From contig NZ_JACDUS010000001.1 of assembly GCF_013761005.1 (NCBI RefSeq), forward strand, positions 1 to 64,000: a stretch of DNA of 64,000 nucleotides, in the 5' to 3' direction. The notes below the pieces were generated by a model that saw only the letters and a list, made by a program, of their open reading frames with translations, was not told the origin of the DNA and ran no database searches. Shown here piece by piece: positions 35,068-44,221 of this stretch. Each line of letters opens with the position of its first letter. Positions within the stretch are counted from its first letter, which is position 1. This stretch comes from Desulfosalsimonas propionicica (GTDB taxonomy: Bacteria; Desulfobacterota; Desulfobacteria; Desulfobacterales; Desulfosalsimonadaceae). The position numbers and the translations under genes were made by a program.

Positions 35068-35694
35068 TTATTGCTGCCGGCTGACTATGATGGACTTGAT
35101 CTCTGATAACCGGTCAATGTAGTAGTCCGCAGAAAGCCCGGGATTGCGGCAGGCGGCAAAGACCACGCCCGCAGCTTCGGCCGCGTATTGATCCAGTTGC
35201 GAATCGCCGATGTAGAGCACCTCTCGGGGGCCGGCCCGGAAACGCTCCATGATGGAACAGAGCTGCTCAGGGTGCGGTTTTGGGTTGGCGACGTCCATGG
35301 CCGTTACCACCAGGTCAAAACAATTCTCCAGGCCGTTTTCTTCCAAAACCCGGTTCATGGTATCCGAGCGGTTGGTGGCCACGGCGGTTTTCAGAACCTT
35401 TCTGCACCAGCAAAGCACGTCCTTTAAGTCCGGGGCCATTTTCATGTAACGGATGTAAGGGCCGTAGCCCCTTTTTCTGCGAAAGGCCTGGGCTGCGGCA
35501 AATTCGCCGGGATCCGGGAAAAGATGGGCTATGGCCTTATCTGCGGTGTGCATCTGGCAGTAGGCAAACTGCGCCCCGGTCATGGGCGGTTTTGAAAAAT
35601 GGGCCAGGATATCGTTGTAATAGGCCTGGTTGGCCGCTTCAGTGTCAAACATGACCCCGTCGCAGTCAAAGGCCGCAACCTTCAATGCTGTCAT
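35068..35694 (-). CDS. HAD-superfamily hydrolase (phosphoglycolate phosphatase-like)
   Basis: Protein of 208 residues. Motif I AAFDCDGVMFDTE with nucleophile and acid Asp, motif II TAVATNRSD, motif III Lys in the NPKPHPEQL segment, motif IV VLYIGDSQLDQYAA. The helical cap between I and II is of the Gph type. The substrate is probably a small phosphorylated metabolite, possibly phosphoglycolate, but this is not proven. It is 10 bp after the DUF1573 gene and just before polA. Confidence 0.85.
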   Translation of the reverse strand: MTALKVAAFDCDGVMFDTEAANQAYYNDILAHFSKPPMTGAQFAYCQMHTADKAIAHLFPDPGEFAAAQAFRRKRGYGPYIRYMKMAPDLKDVLCWCRKVLKTAVATNRSDTMNRVLEENGLENCFDLVVTAMDVANPKPHPEQLCSIMERFRAGPREVLYIGDSQLDQYAAEAAGVVFAACRNPGLSADYYIDRLSEIKSIIVSRQQ

Positions 35695-35703
35695 GCTTTA
35701 CCC

Positions 35704-36444
35704 TTACTGTCTGTTTTTTCCCGGTCCCGCGGGCCGGAGCAAACCCGAAACCACAATGGAAATGGTGCCGGCCACATCACTGTCTGTTTTCAGAAAAACA
35801 GTATCATAAAACCGGCCGGGTGTGTCCCGCTGGTTTTCCACGTGCAGGGCATAGCCATTTTTGCCGTTTTCCCGGATCTGGTTCAGGCGATAGTCGATAT
35901 CCACCCCCCGGGCTGCGGATAGCCCGGTAATGTTGAGGCCTTTATCAGTTTCCGGAAAAATTTTAACGGTTTGGGCAATGCTTTCCCCCTGCCTCCCCTT
36001 TAAAATCACCCTACGGGGGGAAACCGTGACATAAGCCTTTACTTTGCCGTAAATCCTTAACTCAAGCTGCGGATTTTCCGAATCACTGGTATCCACCTTT
36101 ATGGTTTTGCTCAGATCATGGCCAGCATTGCCGGAACTTGTGGTGACCTGTACTTTTAATTTTCCCTCCTCGCCGGGAAGGATGCGGCCGGGCTTTTCGA
36201 CCGTGGCACACCCTCACCCGGTGCGCACAGACCCGATCTCCAGGGGCGCATCCCCCTGATTGGCGATAACAAAGGAATGAATGATCTTTTCACCGGCATA
36301 CACCGCGCCCCAGTCATGCACGGCATTTTCCACCACTGCCCGGGGCCGGGAGGCATTTTCCTGCGCCGGCACTGGGGCCGGCATGCAAAGGGCTGCTGCT
36401 ACAAGGGCAATCAATGCGGTGCCCAGTATCCGATACTGCAGCAT
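35704..36444 (-). CDS. DUF1573 exported protein with one in-frame UGA (candidate selenoprotein)
   Basis: Reading through a single UGA at 36216-36214 gives one uninterrupted frame of 246 residues: signal peptide (ILGTALIALVAAALCMPAPVPA), then the DUF1573 core VENAVHDWGAVYAGEKIIHSF and IANQGDAPLEIGSVRTG, UGA, GCATVEKPGRILPGEEG, and an Ig-like tail. The family normally has Cys-Gly-Cys there, so UGA takes the first cysteine. Directly after it GGGUGUG can pair with CGCAUCC, a possible bacterial SECIS stem. AAGGAA precedes ATG 36444. The alternative is a recent nonsense mutation. Confidence 0.7.
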
Positions 36445-36648
36445 ATTGTATTTCCTTTCATCATCAGATAATGCAAAACGCTTTGAAAGCGTCCGGACCT
36501 TTTCCATGGGTAATACGGAATCCCGATGTCAATGTCAAGGCCTGCCGGGCAAAACCGGATACAGGGCTTGCCGCATGCCCGCCTTTCTGATACGAATCTG
36601 AATATCCTGGAGATATGGACAACCTCTGATCCGGAGACAAAAGACATC

Positions 36649-37734
36649 ATGGAAATCCAATCCGCCCTTTCACGGGAAATCCGTTTCATGATTGCAGCCG
36701 CCTGCTTTGTGGTGATCGTGGCGGGAATGCGCGCGGCTGCCGGAATCCTGGTGCCGTTTCTGCTGTCGGTATTCATTGCCATCATTTTCACGCCCCTGCT
36801 GTTCTGGCTTCAGAGAAAAAGACTGCCCAAAATCGCTGCCATCGGCGTGATCATGGCCATTATCATTGCCCTGGGAACGCTTTTGATCCAGTTTGTGGGC
36901 GGTTCTGTGGGGGAGTTCACAACCACCCTGCCCATATACCAGAAACGCCTGCTGGCCGAATCCTCAAAACTCATATCCTGGCTAAATAACCGGGGAATTG
37001 TGGTTTCTGAACAAATGTTTCGGGAATACCTGGATCCGGGCATGGCCATGCAGATGGTCTCCCGGACACTGACCGGCCTTTCCGGGGTTCTGACCAACGC
37101 GTTTTTAATCCTGCTGACCGTGATTTTCATCCTCCTGGAAGCCGCCCGGTTTCCGGAAAAAATCCGCTCCGCATTCAAAGACCCGGAAAAATCTTTGGCC
37201 AACTTCAGCCGGTTTACCAAAAGCGTCAACCGCTACCTGGCTTTAAAAACCCTTTTCAGCCTGGCTACCGGCATTTTCATCTGGCTCTGGCTGTCTGTAC
37301 TGGGCCTGGATTTTGCCTTTCTCTGGGGTCTTCTGGCGTTTCTGCTCAACTATGTCCCCAATATCGGCTCCATTATCGCCGCTGTTCCCCCCATTCTGCT
37401 GGCTCTGGCCCAGCTGGGCGTCTGGCCGGCGGCCCTTTGCGCCCTGGGTTTTGTAGCGGTCAACGTGGTTATCGGCAACCTGCTTGAACCCCGGTTTATG
37501 GGAAGCGGCCTGGGCCTTTCCACCCTGGTGGTGTTTCTCTCCCTGGTATTCTGGGGCTGGGTGCTGGGCCCGGTAGGGATGCTGCTGTCAGTGCCCCTGA
37601 CCATGATTTTTAAAATCGCTCTGGAAAACAGCCCGGAAGCCAGGTGGCTGTCTGTAATGCTCGACAGCGAGGCCACGGCTTCTGCGGATGCCAATCCAGA
37701 TCAAAACGCACCGGTTTTGCCTGAAAGCAAATGA
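36649..37734 (+). CDS. AI-2E family transporter (PerM/TqsA-like membrane protein)
   Basis: Protein of 361 residues with seven to eight hydrophobic segments. N-terminal pair FMIAAACFVVIVAGMRAAAGI and LVPFLLSVFIAIIFTPLLFWL, then the conserved C-terminal block FLLNYVPNIGSIIAAVPPILLAL, NLLEPRFMGSGLGLSTLVVFLSLVFWGW and GPVGMLLSVPLTM. Family members export diverse small solutes, including AI-2 and sodium or protons, so the substrate is open. It overlaps the next gene by 4 bp. Confidence 0.9.
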   Translation: MEIQSALSREIRFMIAAACFVVIVAGMRAAAGILVPFLLSVFIAIIFTPLLFWLQRKRLPKIAAIGVIMAIIIALGTLLIQFVGGSVGEFTTTLPIYQKRLLAESSKLISWLNNRGIVVSEQMFREYLDPGMAMQMVSRTLTGLSGVLTNAFLILLTVIFILLEAARFPEKIRSAFKDPEKSLANFSRFTKSVNRYLALKTLFSLATGIFIWLWLSVLGLDFAFLWGLLAFLLNYVPNIGSIIAAVPPILLALAQLGVWPAALCALGFVAVNVVIGNLLEPRFMGSGLGLSTLVVFLSLVFWGWVLGPVGMLLSVPLTMIFKIALENSPEARWLSVMLDSEATASADANPDQNAPVLPESK

Positions 37735-38897
37735 TGTTTCCAAGCCAGAGACCTCCCATACCCCTGAAATACACCCTAAGCACCTTGTATTTTCTTTACT
37801 TCGGGGTACTGGGCATCTATCTGCCCTATTTCAACTTATACTGCTACCGGCTTGGATTTTCCGGGTTTGAAATCGGCTCCATTTCGGCCATGCGCACCCT
37901 TGCCACCGCCCTTTTCCCCCTGATCTGGGCCGCGCTGGCAGACCGGTTTTCCATGCGCCGGCCCATATTTATTTTCTGCCATTTTATCAGCACAGCCATA
38001 TGGGCATTTTATCTGGTCTTCACCGATTTTGCCACCATGTTTGTGATCACCGCCTTTTACGGGGTGTTTTACGCGCCCTTGATTTCCTTTCTGGAATCAT
38101 TTTCAATGGATCTGCTGGATACAGAGAAAAACCGCTACGGCAACCTGCGGGCCTGGGGGTCGATCGGCTTTATCCTTATGGTCACGGGCGTGGGCCGTGC
38201 CATTGACATTTTTTCCGTGCAAATCATCATCCCCCTGATCCTGATTGGTTCTTTGCTGCAATCCATCCTGGCCTTCAGGGTGCCGCCAACCACCAAAGGG
38301 AAAAAGCTCGATTTTTCCGCAGGCGCCCGGTATCTCTGGAACAAACGCGTGGTTTTTTTTCTGATGGCCGCGTTTCTGATGCTGGCCAGCCACGGCACAT
38401 ATTACGGATTTTTCTCCATCCACCTGGAAAACCTGGGATTTACAAGCACATTTATCGGTTTTGCCTGGGCCCTGGCCGTTATCGCCGAAATCGGGATCAT
38501 GATTTACTCCAGGCCCATTTTCCAGCGATTTTCCCATGAACGGGTGCTCATTGCCGCATTTGCCTGTACCTGCCTGCGATGGTTTGTGGTGGCAGGCGCC
38601 CAATCGGCCTGGCTCATTATTGTCACCCAGATGCTGCACGCCTTTTCCTACGGCGCCTTTCATGTGGCCAGCATCCTCTACATCGACGAACTGACCCCGG
38701 CGGCGGCCAAGACCCTGGGCCAGGCGGTCAACAATGCGGTCACTTACGGCCTTGGGATTATGATCGGTTTTTTTGTCAACGGGATTTTTTTCGAGATTAT
38801 CGGGGCGCCGGCCCTGTTTATGGCAAGCGGCGTGCTGGCATTGCTTGGCGGGCTGCTTATGGTATTTGAAACCGCCACCCGAAAGCAGGCGCCATAG
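37731..38897 (+). CDS. Major facilitator superfamily transporter (LacY-like MFS_1)
   Basis: Protein of 388 residues with 12 predicted helices. Begins LSTLYFLYFGVLGIYLPYFNLYCYRLGFSGFEIG, the hallmark of the nucleoside:H+ symporter/LacY-like group, followed by the loop ALADRFSMRRP between helices 2 and 3. ATGA overlap with the upstream AI-2E gene suggests a two-gene operon. Substrate unknown. Confidence 0.88.
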   Translation: MMFPSQRPPIPLKYTLSTLYFLYFGVLGIYLPYFNLYCYRLGFSGFEIGSISAMRTLATALFPLIWAALADRFSMRRPIFIFCHFISTAIWAFYLVFTDFATMFVITAFYGVFYAPLISFLESFSMDLLDTEKNRYGNLRAWGSIGFILMVTGVGRAIDIFSVQIIIPLILIGSLLQSILAFRVPPTTKGKKLDFSAGARYLWNKRVVFFLMAAFLMLASHGTYYGFFSIHLENLGFTSTFIGFAWALAVIAEIGIMIYSRPIFQRFSHERVLIAAFACTCLRWFVVAGAQSAWLIIVTQMLHAFSYGAFHVASILYIDELTPAAAKTLGQAVNNAVTYGLGIMIGFFVNGIFFEIIGAPALFMASGVLALLGGLLMVFETATRKQAP

Positions 38898-38905
38898 GCG
38901 GGCCT

Positions 38906-40129
38906 TTATCCGGATTTTGGCAGAATCACCAGATAATAAATCCGCCCCCTGTGCTGCATGTGACCTGCGGCCATGCGTGCACTGGCCCCGGAGCCCCAAA
39001 ACAGGTCTGCGCGGTTTTTGCCGGAAATCGCACTTCCCGCATCCTGGCTGCAGGCAAAGCGGCAAAAAGGCACCCAGTCATGCTTACGGCCGGCCGCATT
39101 TTTGTCTGTCGGCTTTTTTGCGCAAATAAACAAAAACGCCCCTGCAGGGGAAACATCCCGGTCCAGAGCCACTGAACGGCCGGGGGTCAGGTCCACGCCC
39201 AGAGAACCTTTCGGACCGCCCCGGCTTTTTTTGAAAAACACGTACCTTGGATTGGAAAACAACACTTCCCGGATGTCCCCGGGGTGTTTTTCAAGATAGG
39301 CGGCAATGGCCTGCATGGACATGTTGGACCGATCCATTTTTCCCTTGTCTATCAAATATTTGCCGATGCTTTTATAGGGCCGGCCGTTTGTGATGTCAAA
39401 GTGCACGGCAATCATGTCCCCGTCCCGCAGGCGAATCCGGCCGGAGCCCTGTACGTGCAGGAAAAACAGCTTTACCGGATCCGCCGCCCAGGCAATCACC
39501 TCCGCCCTGGATTGGAGCAGATCAGTTGTATCAATGGTGCGCCGGTCATAATAAGGAACCACCCGGCCGTCTGCCACACGGCCCACGGCGGACCGGCTGT
39601 CGCATCCGGCATCAAATGCCGACAAATCCAGCTCAACCAGGTCCTTTGGCCGGCCGTAAACCGGATATTGGAACAAGTCGGTCTTTTTTCTGCTGCCTTG
39701 GATCACGGGTTCATAATAGCCTGTAAACAATATCGAAACCGGTTCGCTTTGCTCAATGTGGGCATAGACCCGGGCATTTTCCCGTAAAAATTTCTGTACC
39801 GCCTCTGCAGAAGGCTTTTTTTCCATAAACTGATCAAACCGCCGCAATCCGGAGATCAGATCTTCCACCGTGTAAGCATCCGGGCCATAAGCCATCCTGC
39901 GGGAGGAGGGCAGTTTTTCATAATAGGCAATGGTTTGCCCGATGGCCCGGGATAGCCCGGCATAGCCAAGATCATCGACAAACACGGGATGTCTGGATGG
40001 GGACAATTCGGCCATTTGCGCGCTTGCCAGTGCCGGCAGTGCCCACAGGACCGCAAATAAGGCTGCGGCTATCAGCCGCTGAAACACAAAAACCGGGACA
40101 GATCGCCGGCAATTAGTCATCAGTGTCAT
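38906..40129 (-). CDS. mltA: Membrane-bound lytic murein transglycosylase A
   Basis: Protein of 407 residues with an N-terminal signal (LIAAALFAVLWALPALASA) but no evident lipobox cysteine. MltA domain FTGYYEPVIQGS, VPYYDRRTID, KLFFLHVQGSGRIRLRDG, YKSIGKYLIDKG and SNPRYVFFKKS. The 3D domain carries the catalytic aspartate in SQDAGSAISG followed by RADLFWGSG. It cleaves murein to 1,6-anhydromuropeptides. The catalytic segment differs from the usual DTGGAI. It overlaps rmuC by 17 bp. Confidence 0.92.
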   Translation of the reverse strand: MTLMTNCRRSVPVFVFQRLIAAALFAVLWALPALASAQMAELSPSRHPVFVDDLGYAGLSRAIGQTIAYYEKLPSSRRMAYGPDAYTVEDLISGLRRFDQFMEKKPSAEAVQKFLRENARVYAHIEQSEPVSILFTGYYEPVIQGSRKKTDLFQYPVYGRPKDLVELDLSAFDAGCDSRSAVGRVADGRVVPYYDRRTIDTTDLLQSRAEVIAWAADPVKLFFLHVQGSGRIRLRDGDMIAVHFDITNGRPYKSIGKYLIDKGKMDRSNMSMQAIAAYLEKHPGDIREVLFSNPRYVFFKKSRGGPKGSLGVDLTPGRSVALDRDVSPAGAFLFICAKKPTDKNAAGRKHDWVPFCRFACSQDAGSAISGKNRADLFWGSGASARMAAGHMQHRGRIYYLVILPKSG

Positions 40130-41411
40130 TTTCCCCCGCGTTGTCCGTTTCCATCTGTCTGGCCTTGTTGTCCACCGGCCCGGGCGGATTTAAATCCTTT
40201 CGGTCATCTTCCACCACGCCCATTTCCCTGAAACGGCGGGCGGATACCAACACCCGGCGTTCCAGGGTACCAACGGTCTTGTTGTAAGCGGCAATGCTTT
40301 TGTCCAGGTCCCGCCCCAATTGGTTGAAATGCCGGACCATGGAGTAAATCCGCCCGTAAAGCTCGCTTCCCAGGTCAATGGCGGCCCTTGCGTTTTCCAC
40401 CGCTGATTCCTGACGCCAGGAATAGGCCACGGTTTTGAGCAATGTGATCAGGGTGGTGGGCGTGGCCAAAATCACACCTTTGGCCGCCCCTTCCTCAATT
40501 AATCCGGGCTGGCAGGACAGGGCTGCGCTGAAAAAATTTTCCCCGGGCATAAACAGCACCACGAACTCGGGTGTGGGCTCAAACTGGCGCCAGTAAGATT
40601 TCTGGGCCAGACGATTCATGTGACTTTTGACCTGGCCGGCTTGGCGCTCAAGGGGTTGTTGCGTATTTTCCTCATCACCGTTATCCAGGGAATCGAGATA
40701 AGCCGACAAGGGCACCTTCGCGTCAATGATGACCTGACGGTTCCCCGGCAGCCGGACAATCATATCCGGCCGCAGCATCCCGTCTTCGCTGGCAGCAGTG
40801 GGCTGCTGGTAAAAGTCGCAATGATCCTGCATGCCCGCAATTTCGGCCACCCGGCGCAGCGTCATCTCCCCCCAGCGTCCCCGGACCTGGGGAAGGCGCA
40901 GGGCCTGCACCAGCCGTCCGGTTTCCCGCTGCAGATCCTGCTGGGTGCGGGCCATGGAGGAAACCTGCTCTGTGAGGCTTCCGTAGGCCTGCTGGCGGGC
41001 CTGTTCCATTTCCCGAACCTTTTGCTCGTATTTTTCCAGGGTGTTGACCAGGGGCTGGACCATATCGCCCACTGCCCTGCTGCGGCCTTCCATGTCTGTC
41101 TTTGCCGCGTCCAGGTACCGGGAAAACGTTGCTTTGGCCAGGTTCATGAACGCCTGGTTATTTTCCTGCAGGGCCTGCGCTGATAGTGCAGAGAAACTTT
41201 CCGCCATCCGGTCCCGGGCCTGCTCAATCATGGCTGACTTTTCCCGGGCCGCACTCAACTCCATCCGGCATTCCGTATATTGCTGGTGCAGATGATTGTG
41301 CCGGACACGCAGACGCCGAATGCGGATACCCAAAACGATCAAAACAGCCAATGCCCCGGCAATAAGGCCTGCGGCCAGATACAGAATTTCAACAGAAAAA
41401 GAAATGCGCAT
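40113..41411 (-). CDS. rmuC: DNA recombination protein RmuC
   Basis: Protein of 432 residues. N-terminal membrane helix (YLAAGLIAGALAVLIVLGI), long coiled coil (about 35-170), then the PD-(D/E)XK-like RmuC domain with VRGRWGEMTLRRVAE, GMLRPDMIVRLPGNRQVIIDAK and PTTLITLLKTVAYSW. RmuC limits sequence inversions in E. coli. ATG 41411 is chosen because it begins just before the membrane helix. It lies downstream of moaC and overlaps mltA. Confidence 0.93.
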   Translation of the reverse strand: MRISFSVEILYLAAGLIAGALAVLIVLGIRIRRLRVRHNHLHQQYTECRMELSAAREKSAMIEQARDRMAESFSALSAQALQENNQAFMNLAKATFSRYLDAAKTDMEGRSRAVGDMVQPLVNTLEKYEQKVREMEQARQQAYGSLTEQVSSMARTQQDLQRETGRLVQALRLPQVRGRWGEMTLRRVAEIAGMQDHCDFYQQPTAASEDGMLRPDMIVRLPGNRQVIIDAKVPLSAYLDSLDNGDEENTQQPLERQAGQVKSHMNRLAQKSYWRQFEPTPEFVVLFMPGENFFSAALSCQPGLIEEGAAKGVILATPTTLITLLKTVAYSWRQESAVENARAAIDLGSELYGRIYSMVRHFNQLGRDLDKSIAAYNKTVGTLERRVLVSARRFREMGVVEDDRKDLNPPGPVDNKARQMETDNAGENDTDD

Positions 41412-41430
41412 CAATGATTGCTCAAACGGA

Positions 41431-41934
41431 TCATGCCTCAGAATCCTCCGGGATTTCGGGACTGCGGACAAAATGTCCGCTTTTTCCGCCGGATTTTTCC
41501 ACAAGACACACCTTTGAAATGGTCATGGCCCGGTCATGGGACTTGCACATGTCATAGACGGTCAGGGCGGCAACAGATGCGGCCGTCATTGCCTCCATTT
41601 CCACACCGGTACGGTCGTCTGCCCGGACTGCGGCCCGGATTTCAAAACAGCCGGCATCCTTGTCCGGGTAAAAATCCACCTGCACGTGCCGGATACAGAT
41701 GGGATGGCACATGGGAATAAGCAAATGGGTCTGCTTGGCGGCCATGACCCCGGCGATTCTGGCTGTTTCCAATACATTTCCCTTGCGGCTCTGATTGGAA
41801 ACAATTTTTTCAAACGTGGCGGCCTGCATGGAAACCACGGCGCGGGCCACTGCAAGGCGGCAGGTGACATCTTTGCCGCTTACATCCACCATCCGCACCC
41901 GGCCCTGCTGATCCAGGTGGGTAAACTGGGCCAT
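41431..41934 (-). CDS. moaC: Cyclic pyranopterin monophosphate synthase MoaC
   Basis: Protein of 167 residues covering the whole family: FTHLDQQGRVRMVDVSGK, ETARIAGVMAAKQTHLLIPMCHP, GVEMEAMTAASVAALTVYDMCKS and the final VCLVEKSGGKSG. It converts the MoaA product to cPMP, the first molybdopterin intermediate. It is co-directional with moaE and mobA upstream (gap 22 bp), forming a Moco operon that continues into rmuC and mltA. Confidence 0.96.
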   Translation of the reverse strand: MAQFTHLDQQGRVRMVDVSGKDVTCRLAVARAVVSMQAATFEKIVSNQSRKGNVLETARIAGVMAAKQTHLLIPMCHPICIRHVQVDFYPDKDAGCFEIRAAVRADDRTGVEMEAMTAASVAALTVYDMCKSHDRAMTISKVCLVEKSGGKSGHFVRSPEIPEDSEA

Positions 41935-41956
41935 CTATAGCACCCTCCTGCTGTTT

Positions 41957-42316
41957 TTATTCATAATACTCGGTTTTGGCGGTCACGCGCTTTTTAACCG
42001 CATCGATCATCCGTGCCATGCAGTCCAGAACATTTTCCCGGAAATCGCCGGCCACGGCAATGAGCATGATATCATCGCCCACCGCCAGCTCGGTTGTTTC
42101 CGTTATTTCCACCAGAATTTCCACAATCCCGGGCTGCTGCTTCTCTGTATCAATGATCTCGTCAATCCGGTCCCGGTTGACTTCCAACCGCACCCCGGAC
42201 ACGGGGCGCCCATCGCGGGAAGTGGCCCGGACAACGCCGTGGTGGGTCAGGATCATGCCCACCCGGTCATAGTCCGCAGATGTCTTGATCTGGTTTATAA
42301 GCCGGTTTTGATCCAT
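41957..42316 (-). CDS. moaE: MoaE-like molybdopterin synthase catalytic subunit
   Basis: Protein of 119 residues, a little short for MoaE. GMILTHHGVVRATSRDGRPVSG, VEILVEITETTELAVGDDIMLIAVAG and ARMIDAVKKRV follow the MoaE pattern, including the basic C-terminal KRVTAK. It inserts sulfur from MoaD thiocarboxylate into cPMP. No moaD is adjacent. It lies between mobA (5-bp gap) and moaC. Confidence 0.82.
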   Translation of the reverse strand: MDQNRLINQIKTSADYDRVGMILTHHGVVRATSRDGRPVSGVRLEVNRDRIDEIIDTEKQQPGIVEILVEITETTELAVGDDIMLIAVAGDFRENVLDCMARMIDAVKKRVTAKTEYYE

Positions 42317-42320
42317 AGTG

Positions 42321-42935
42321 CTAAGATCCTTTTTTCTGTTTTTCCAGGCGGGATCTTGCTGTTTCCAGGTCCGCCGGTGTGTTGATATTAAAAAACGTAT
42401 CCAGTTCCGGATCGGCCTCCATGACTTTTTCCGCCGGAATCACCTTGACCCGGAGATTTTCAAACACCCGCCGGATCTTGAATTTTTCCTGCCGGAGATG
42501 GCTTTCCACCACGGCAAGGCTTTGGCTGGCATACGCGGCACAAAGGGGTTCCAAGCCCGCAGGTGTCTGGGGCATGACCGCATCGACGCCCGGCTCCAGT
42601 TCGGATAAAACCAGTTCCACCACGGCTCTCCGGATAAAGGGCGTATCACAGGCCACTGCGAAAATATAGGGGGTTGGGGAATAAAACAGCCCGGCATGAA
42701 TGCCGGTAAGCGAACTGCGCGCTGAAAACAAATCCGTCACCAGGCCGGCATCCCAGGGCAGGTAAGCCAGGGGATCATGTGTTATGATCAGCACCCGGGA
42801 AAACATTTGCCCAAGCAGGGCCGCAACCGGCTCTATCACGGGCCCGCCGTGCAGGTCCACAAATGCCTTGTTAATGCCGTTGAACCGGGAACTCCGCCCC
42901 CCGGCCAGAATCACCCCGCTGCAGGAAAGATCCAT
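42321..42935 (-). CDS. mobA: Molybdenum cofactor guanylyltransferase MobA
   Basis: Protein of 204 residues. Nucleotidyltransferase motif GVILAGGRSSRFNGINKAF with the conserved Lys, VACDTPFI for metal and GTP, and LEPLCAAY. It links GMP to molybdopterin to give the bis-MGD cofactor used by DMSO-reductase-family enzymes such as formate dehydrogenases. GGAG precedes ATG 42935, which is preferred over a longer reading frame from 42977. It is the first gene of the minus-strand Moco operon. Confidence 0.93.
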   Translation of the reverse strand: MDLSCSGVILAGGRSSRFNGINKAFVDLHGGPVIEPVAALLGQMFSRVLIITHDPLAYLPWDAGLVTDLFSARSSLTGIHAGLFYSPTPYIFAVACDTPFIRRAVVELVLSELEPGVDAVMPQTPAGLEPLCAAYASQSLAVVESHLRQEKFKIRRVFENLRVKVIPAEKVMEADPELDTFFNINTPADLETARSRLEKQKKGS

Positions 42936-43008
42936 CTTATCTCCAGAAAAACAAAATCTTGATCTAATGGGCAGCAATAGTATAGACTGCGTTTATTTTC
43001 AATTGTTT

Positions 43009-43044
43009 TATGACAGACGGCCCGGTACATGGCCATCTGTCATA
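43009..43044. promoter_or_regulatory. Hairpin in the pyrR leader
   Basis: TATGACAGA-c-GGCC with GGCC-a-TCTGTCATA gives a 13-bp stem with one mismatch and an 8-base loop, ending 43 bases before pyrR. It could be a protein-binding or attenuation hairpin in the untranslated leader. There is no U tract. Confidence 0.4.
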
Positions 43045-43087
43045 TCCTGGTTGCTGAAAAAGAGCGGCTGAAAACAAGGACGCTTCA

Positions 43088-43627
43088 ATGAACAATACCG
43101 GCAAAACCCTGTATCAGGCAGCAGACATCAAAGATGCGCTCGACCGGATGGCTGCAGATATTCTCAGTTCCCGTAAAGACGCAAAAAATCTAGCCCTTGT
43201 GGGGATCCACTCCAGAGGCGTATTTCTGGCAAAGCGGATCCGGCGGCAGATTGCCAACATGGCTGCCATGGACGTGCCTGCCGGGGAAATGGACATCAAT
43301 CTGTACAGGGATGACTGGACCGGCATCAGCCATCAGCCCGAGGTGCGGTCTACGCGCATTGATTTTGATGTCAACCACAGGCAGATCATTCTCGTGGATG
43401 ATGTTCTTTATACCGGCCGCACCATAAGGGCAGCCCTGGATGCGATCATCGACTTTGGCCGACCCGAACGCATAGAACTGGCCGTGCTCATTGACCGCGG
43501 CCACAGGGAACTGCCGATTCAGCCCGATTATACAGGTATGCTTGTCCAAACCCGCAAAACCGAAGCGGTCAATGTTTTGCTCACTGAATACGACAATGTT
43601 GACCGGGTGGACCTGATTGCCGGATAA
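43088..43627 (+). CDS. pyrR: PyrR: pyrimidine operon regulator / uracil phosphoribosyltransferase
   Basis: Protein of 179 residues. PRPP motif IILVDDVLYTGRTIRAAL, GIHSRGVFLAKRI at the start, INLYRDDW and VLIDRGHRELPIQPDY, typical of PyrR. In many bacteria it binds pyr mRNA leaders in response to UMP and also makes UMP from uracil. No pyr biosynthesis gene is adjacent, so it stands away from likely targets. AAGGA lies ahead of the ATG; moaB follows 40 bp later. Confidence 0.93.
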   Translation: MNNTGKTLYQAADIKDALDRMAADILSSRKDAKNLALVGIHSRGVFLAKRIRRQIANMAAMDVPAGEMDINLYRDDWTGISHQPEVRSTRIDFDVNHRQIILVDDVLYTGRTIRAALDAIIDFGRPERIELAVLIDRGHRELPIQPDYTGMLVQTRKTEAVNVLLTEYDNVDRVDLIAG

Positions 43628-43667
43628 CCGTACGCCGGAGGCGTATTTCATAAGGCCAAAAATTCTC

Positions 43668-44171
43668 ATGGGACGACAGCAGCATCTTCACCACGCACCA
43701 AAAAACATTGACATTGGCGTGATAACGGTCTCTACCACACGCACTGCCGATGATGACAAGAGCGGGCTGTGGATAAAAAAGCAGGCAAAAAAAGAAGGCC
43801 ACAGGATTGCCCGCTATTGCATTGTATCAGACAGCCGGGAGCATATTGTCCGGGCAGTGGCCGACAGCGTCTCCGGTCATGGCTTGCATGCCCTGATACT
43901 GACCGGGGGTACGGGCATGGGTTTTGCCGATGTCACCATTGAAGCCGTCAGCCCCTTGTTTGACAAGGAAATGAGCGCATTTGCAACACTTTTCACCCAG
44001 CTCAGCTTTGAGAAAGTCGATTCCGCTGCATTGCTGTCCAGGGCCGCGGCCGGTATTGTCGGCAAAACCGCCGTATTCTGCCTTCCGGGGAGCCTCAATG
44101 CGTGCAAACTGGCCTGCAATGAATTAATTTTTCCGGAAATCAAACATATCGCCGCCCATCTCATCACATAG
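43668..44171 (+). CDS. moaB: MoaB/MogA-type molybdopterin adenylyltransferase
   Basis: Protein of 167 residues. DIGVITVSTTRTADDDKSG, IVSDSREHIVRAV, the MPT-binding LILTGGTGMGFADVTIEA and CLPGSLNACKLA are MoaB/MogA family motifs. Members adenylylate molybdopterin before metal insertion. It is separated from moaC/moaE/mobA only by the divergent region and pyrR, so Moco genes flank pyrR on both strands. Confidence 0.9.
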   Translation: MGRQQHLHHAPKNIDIGVITVSTTRTADDDKSGLWIKKQAKKEGHRIARYCIVSDSREHIVRAVADSVSGHGLHALILTGGTGMGFADVTIEAVSPLFDKEMSAFATLFTQLSFEKVDSAALLSRAAAGIVGKTAVFCLPGSLNACKLACNELIFPEIKHIAAHLIT

Positions 44172-44221
44172 ATCCAAGCGGCTCATATGGAAGATCTTAC
44201 TTTAACAAGGAGAACATTGCC

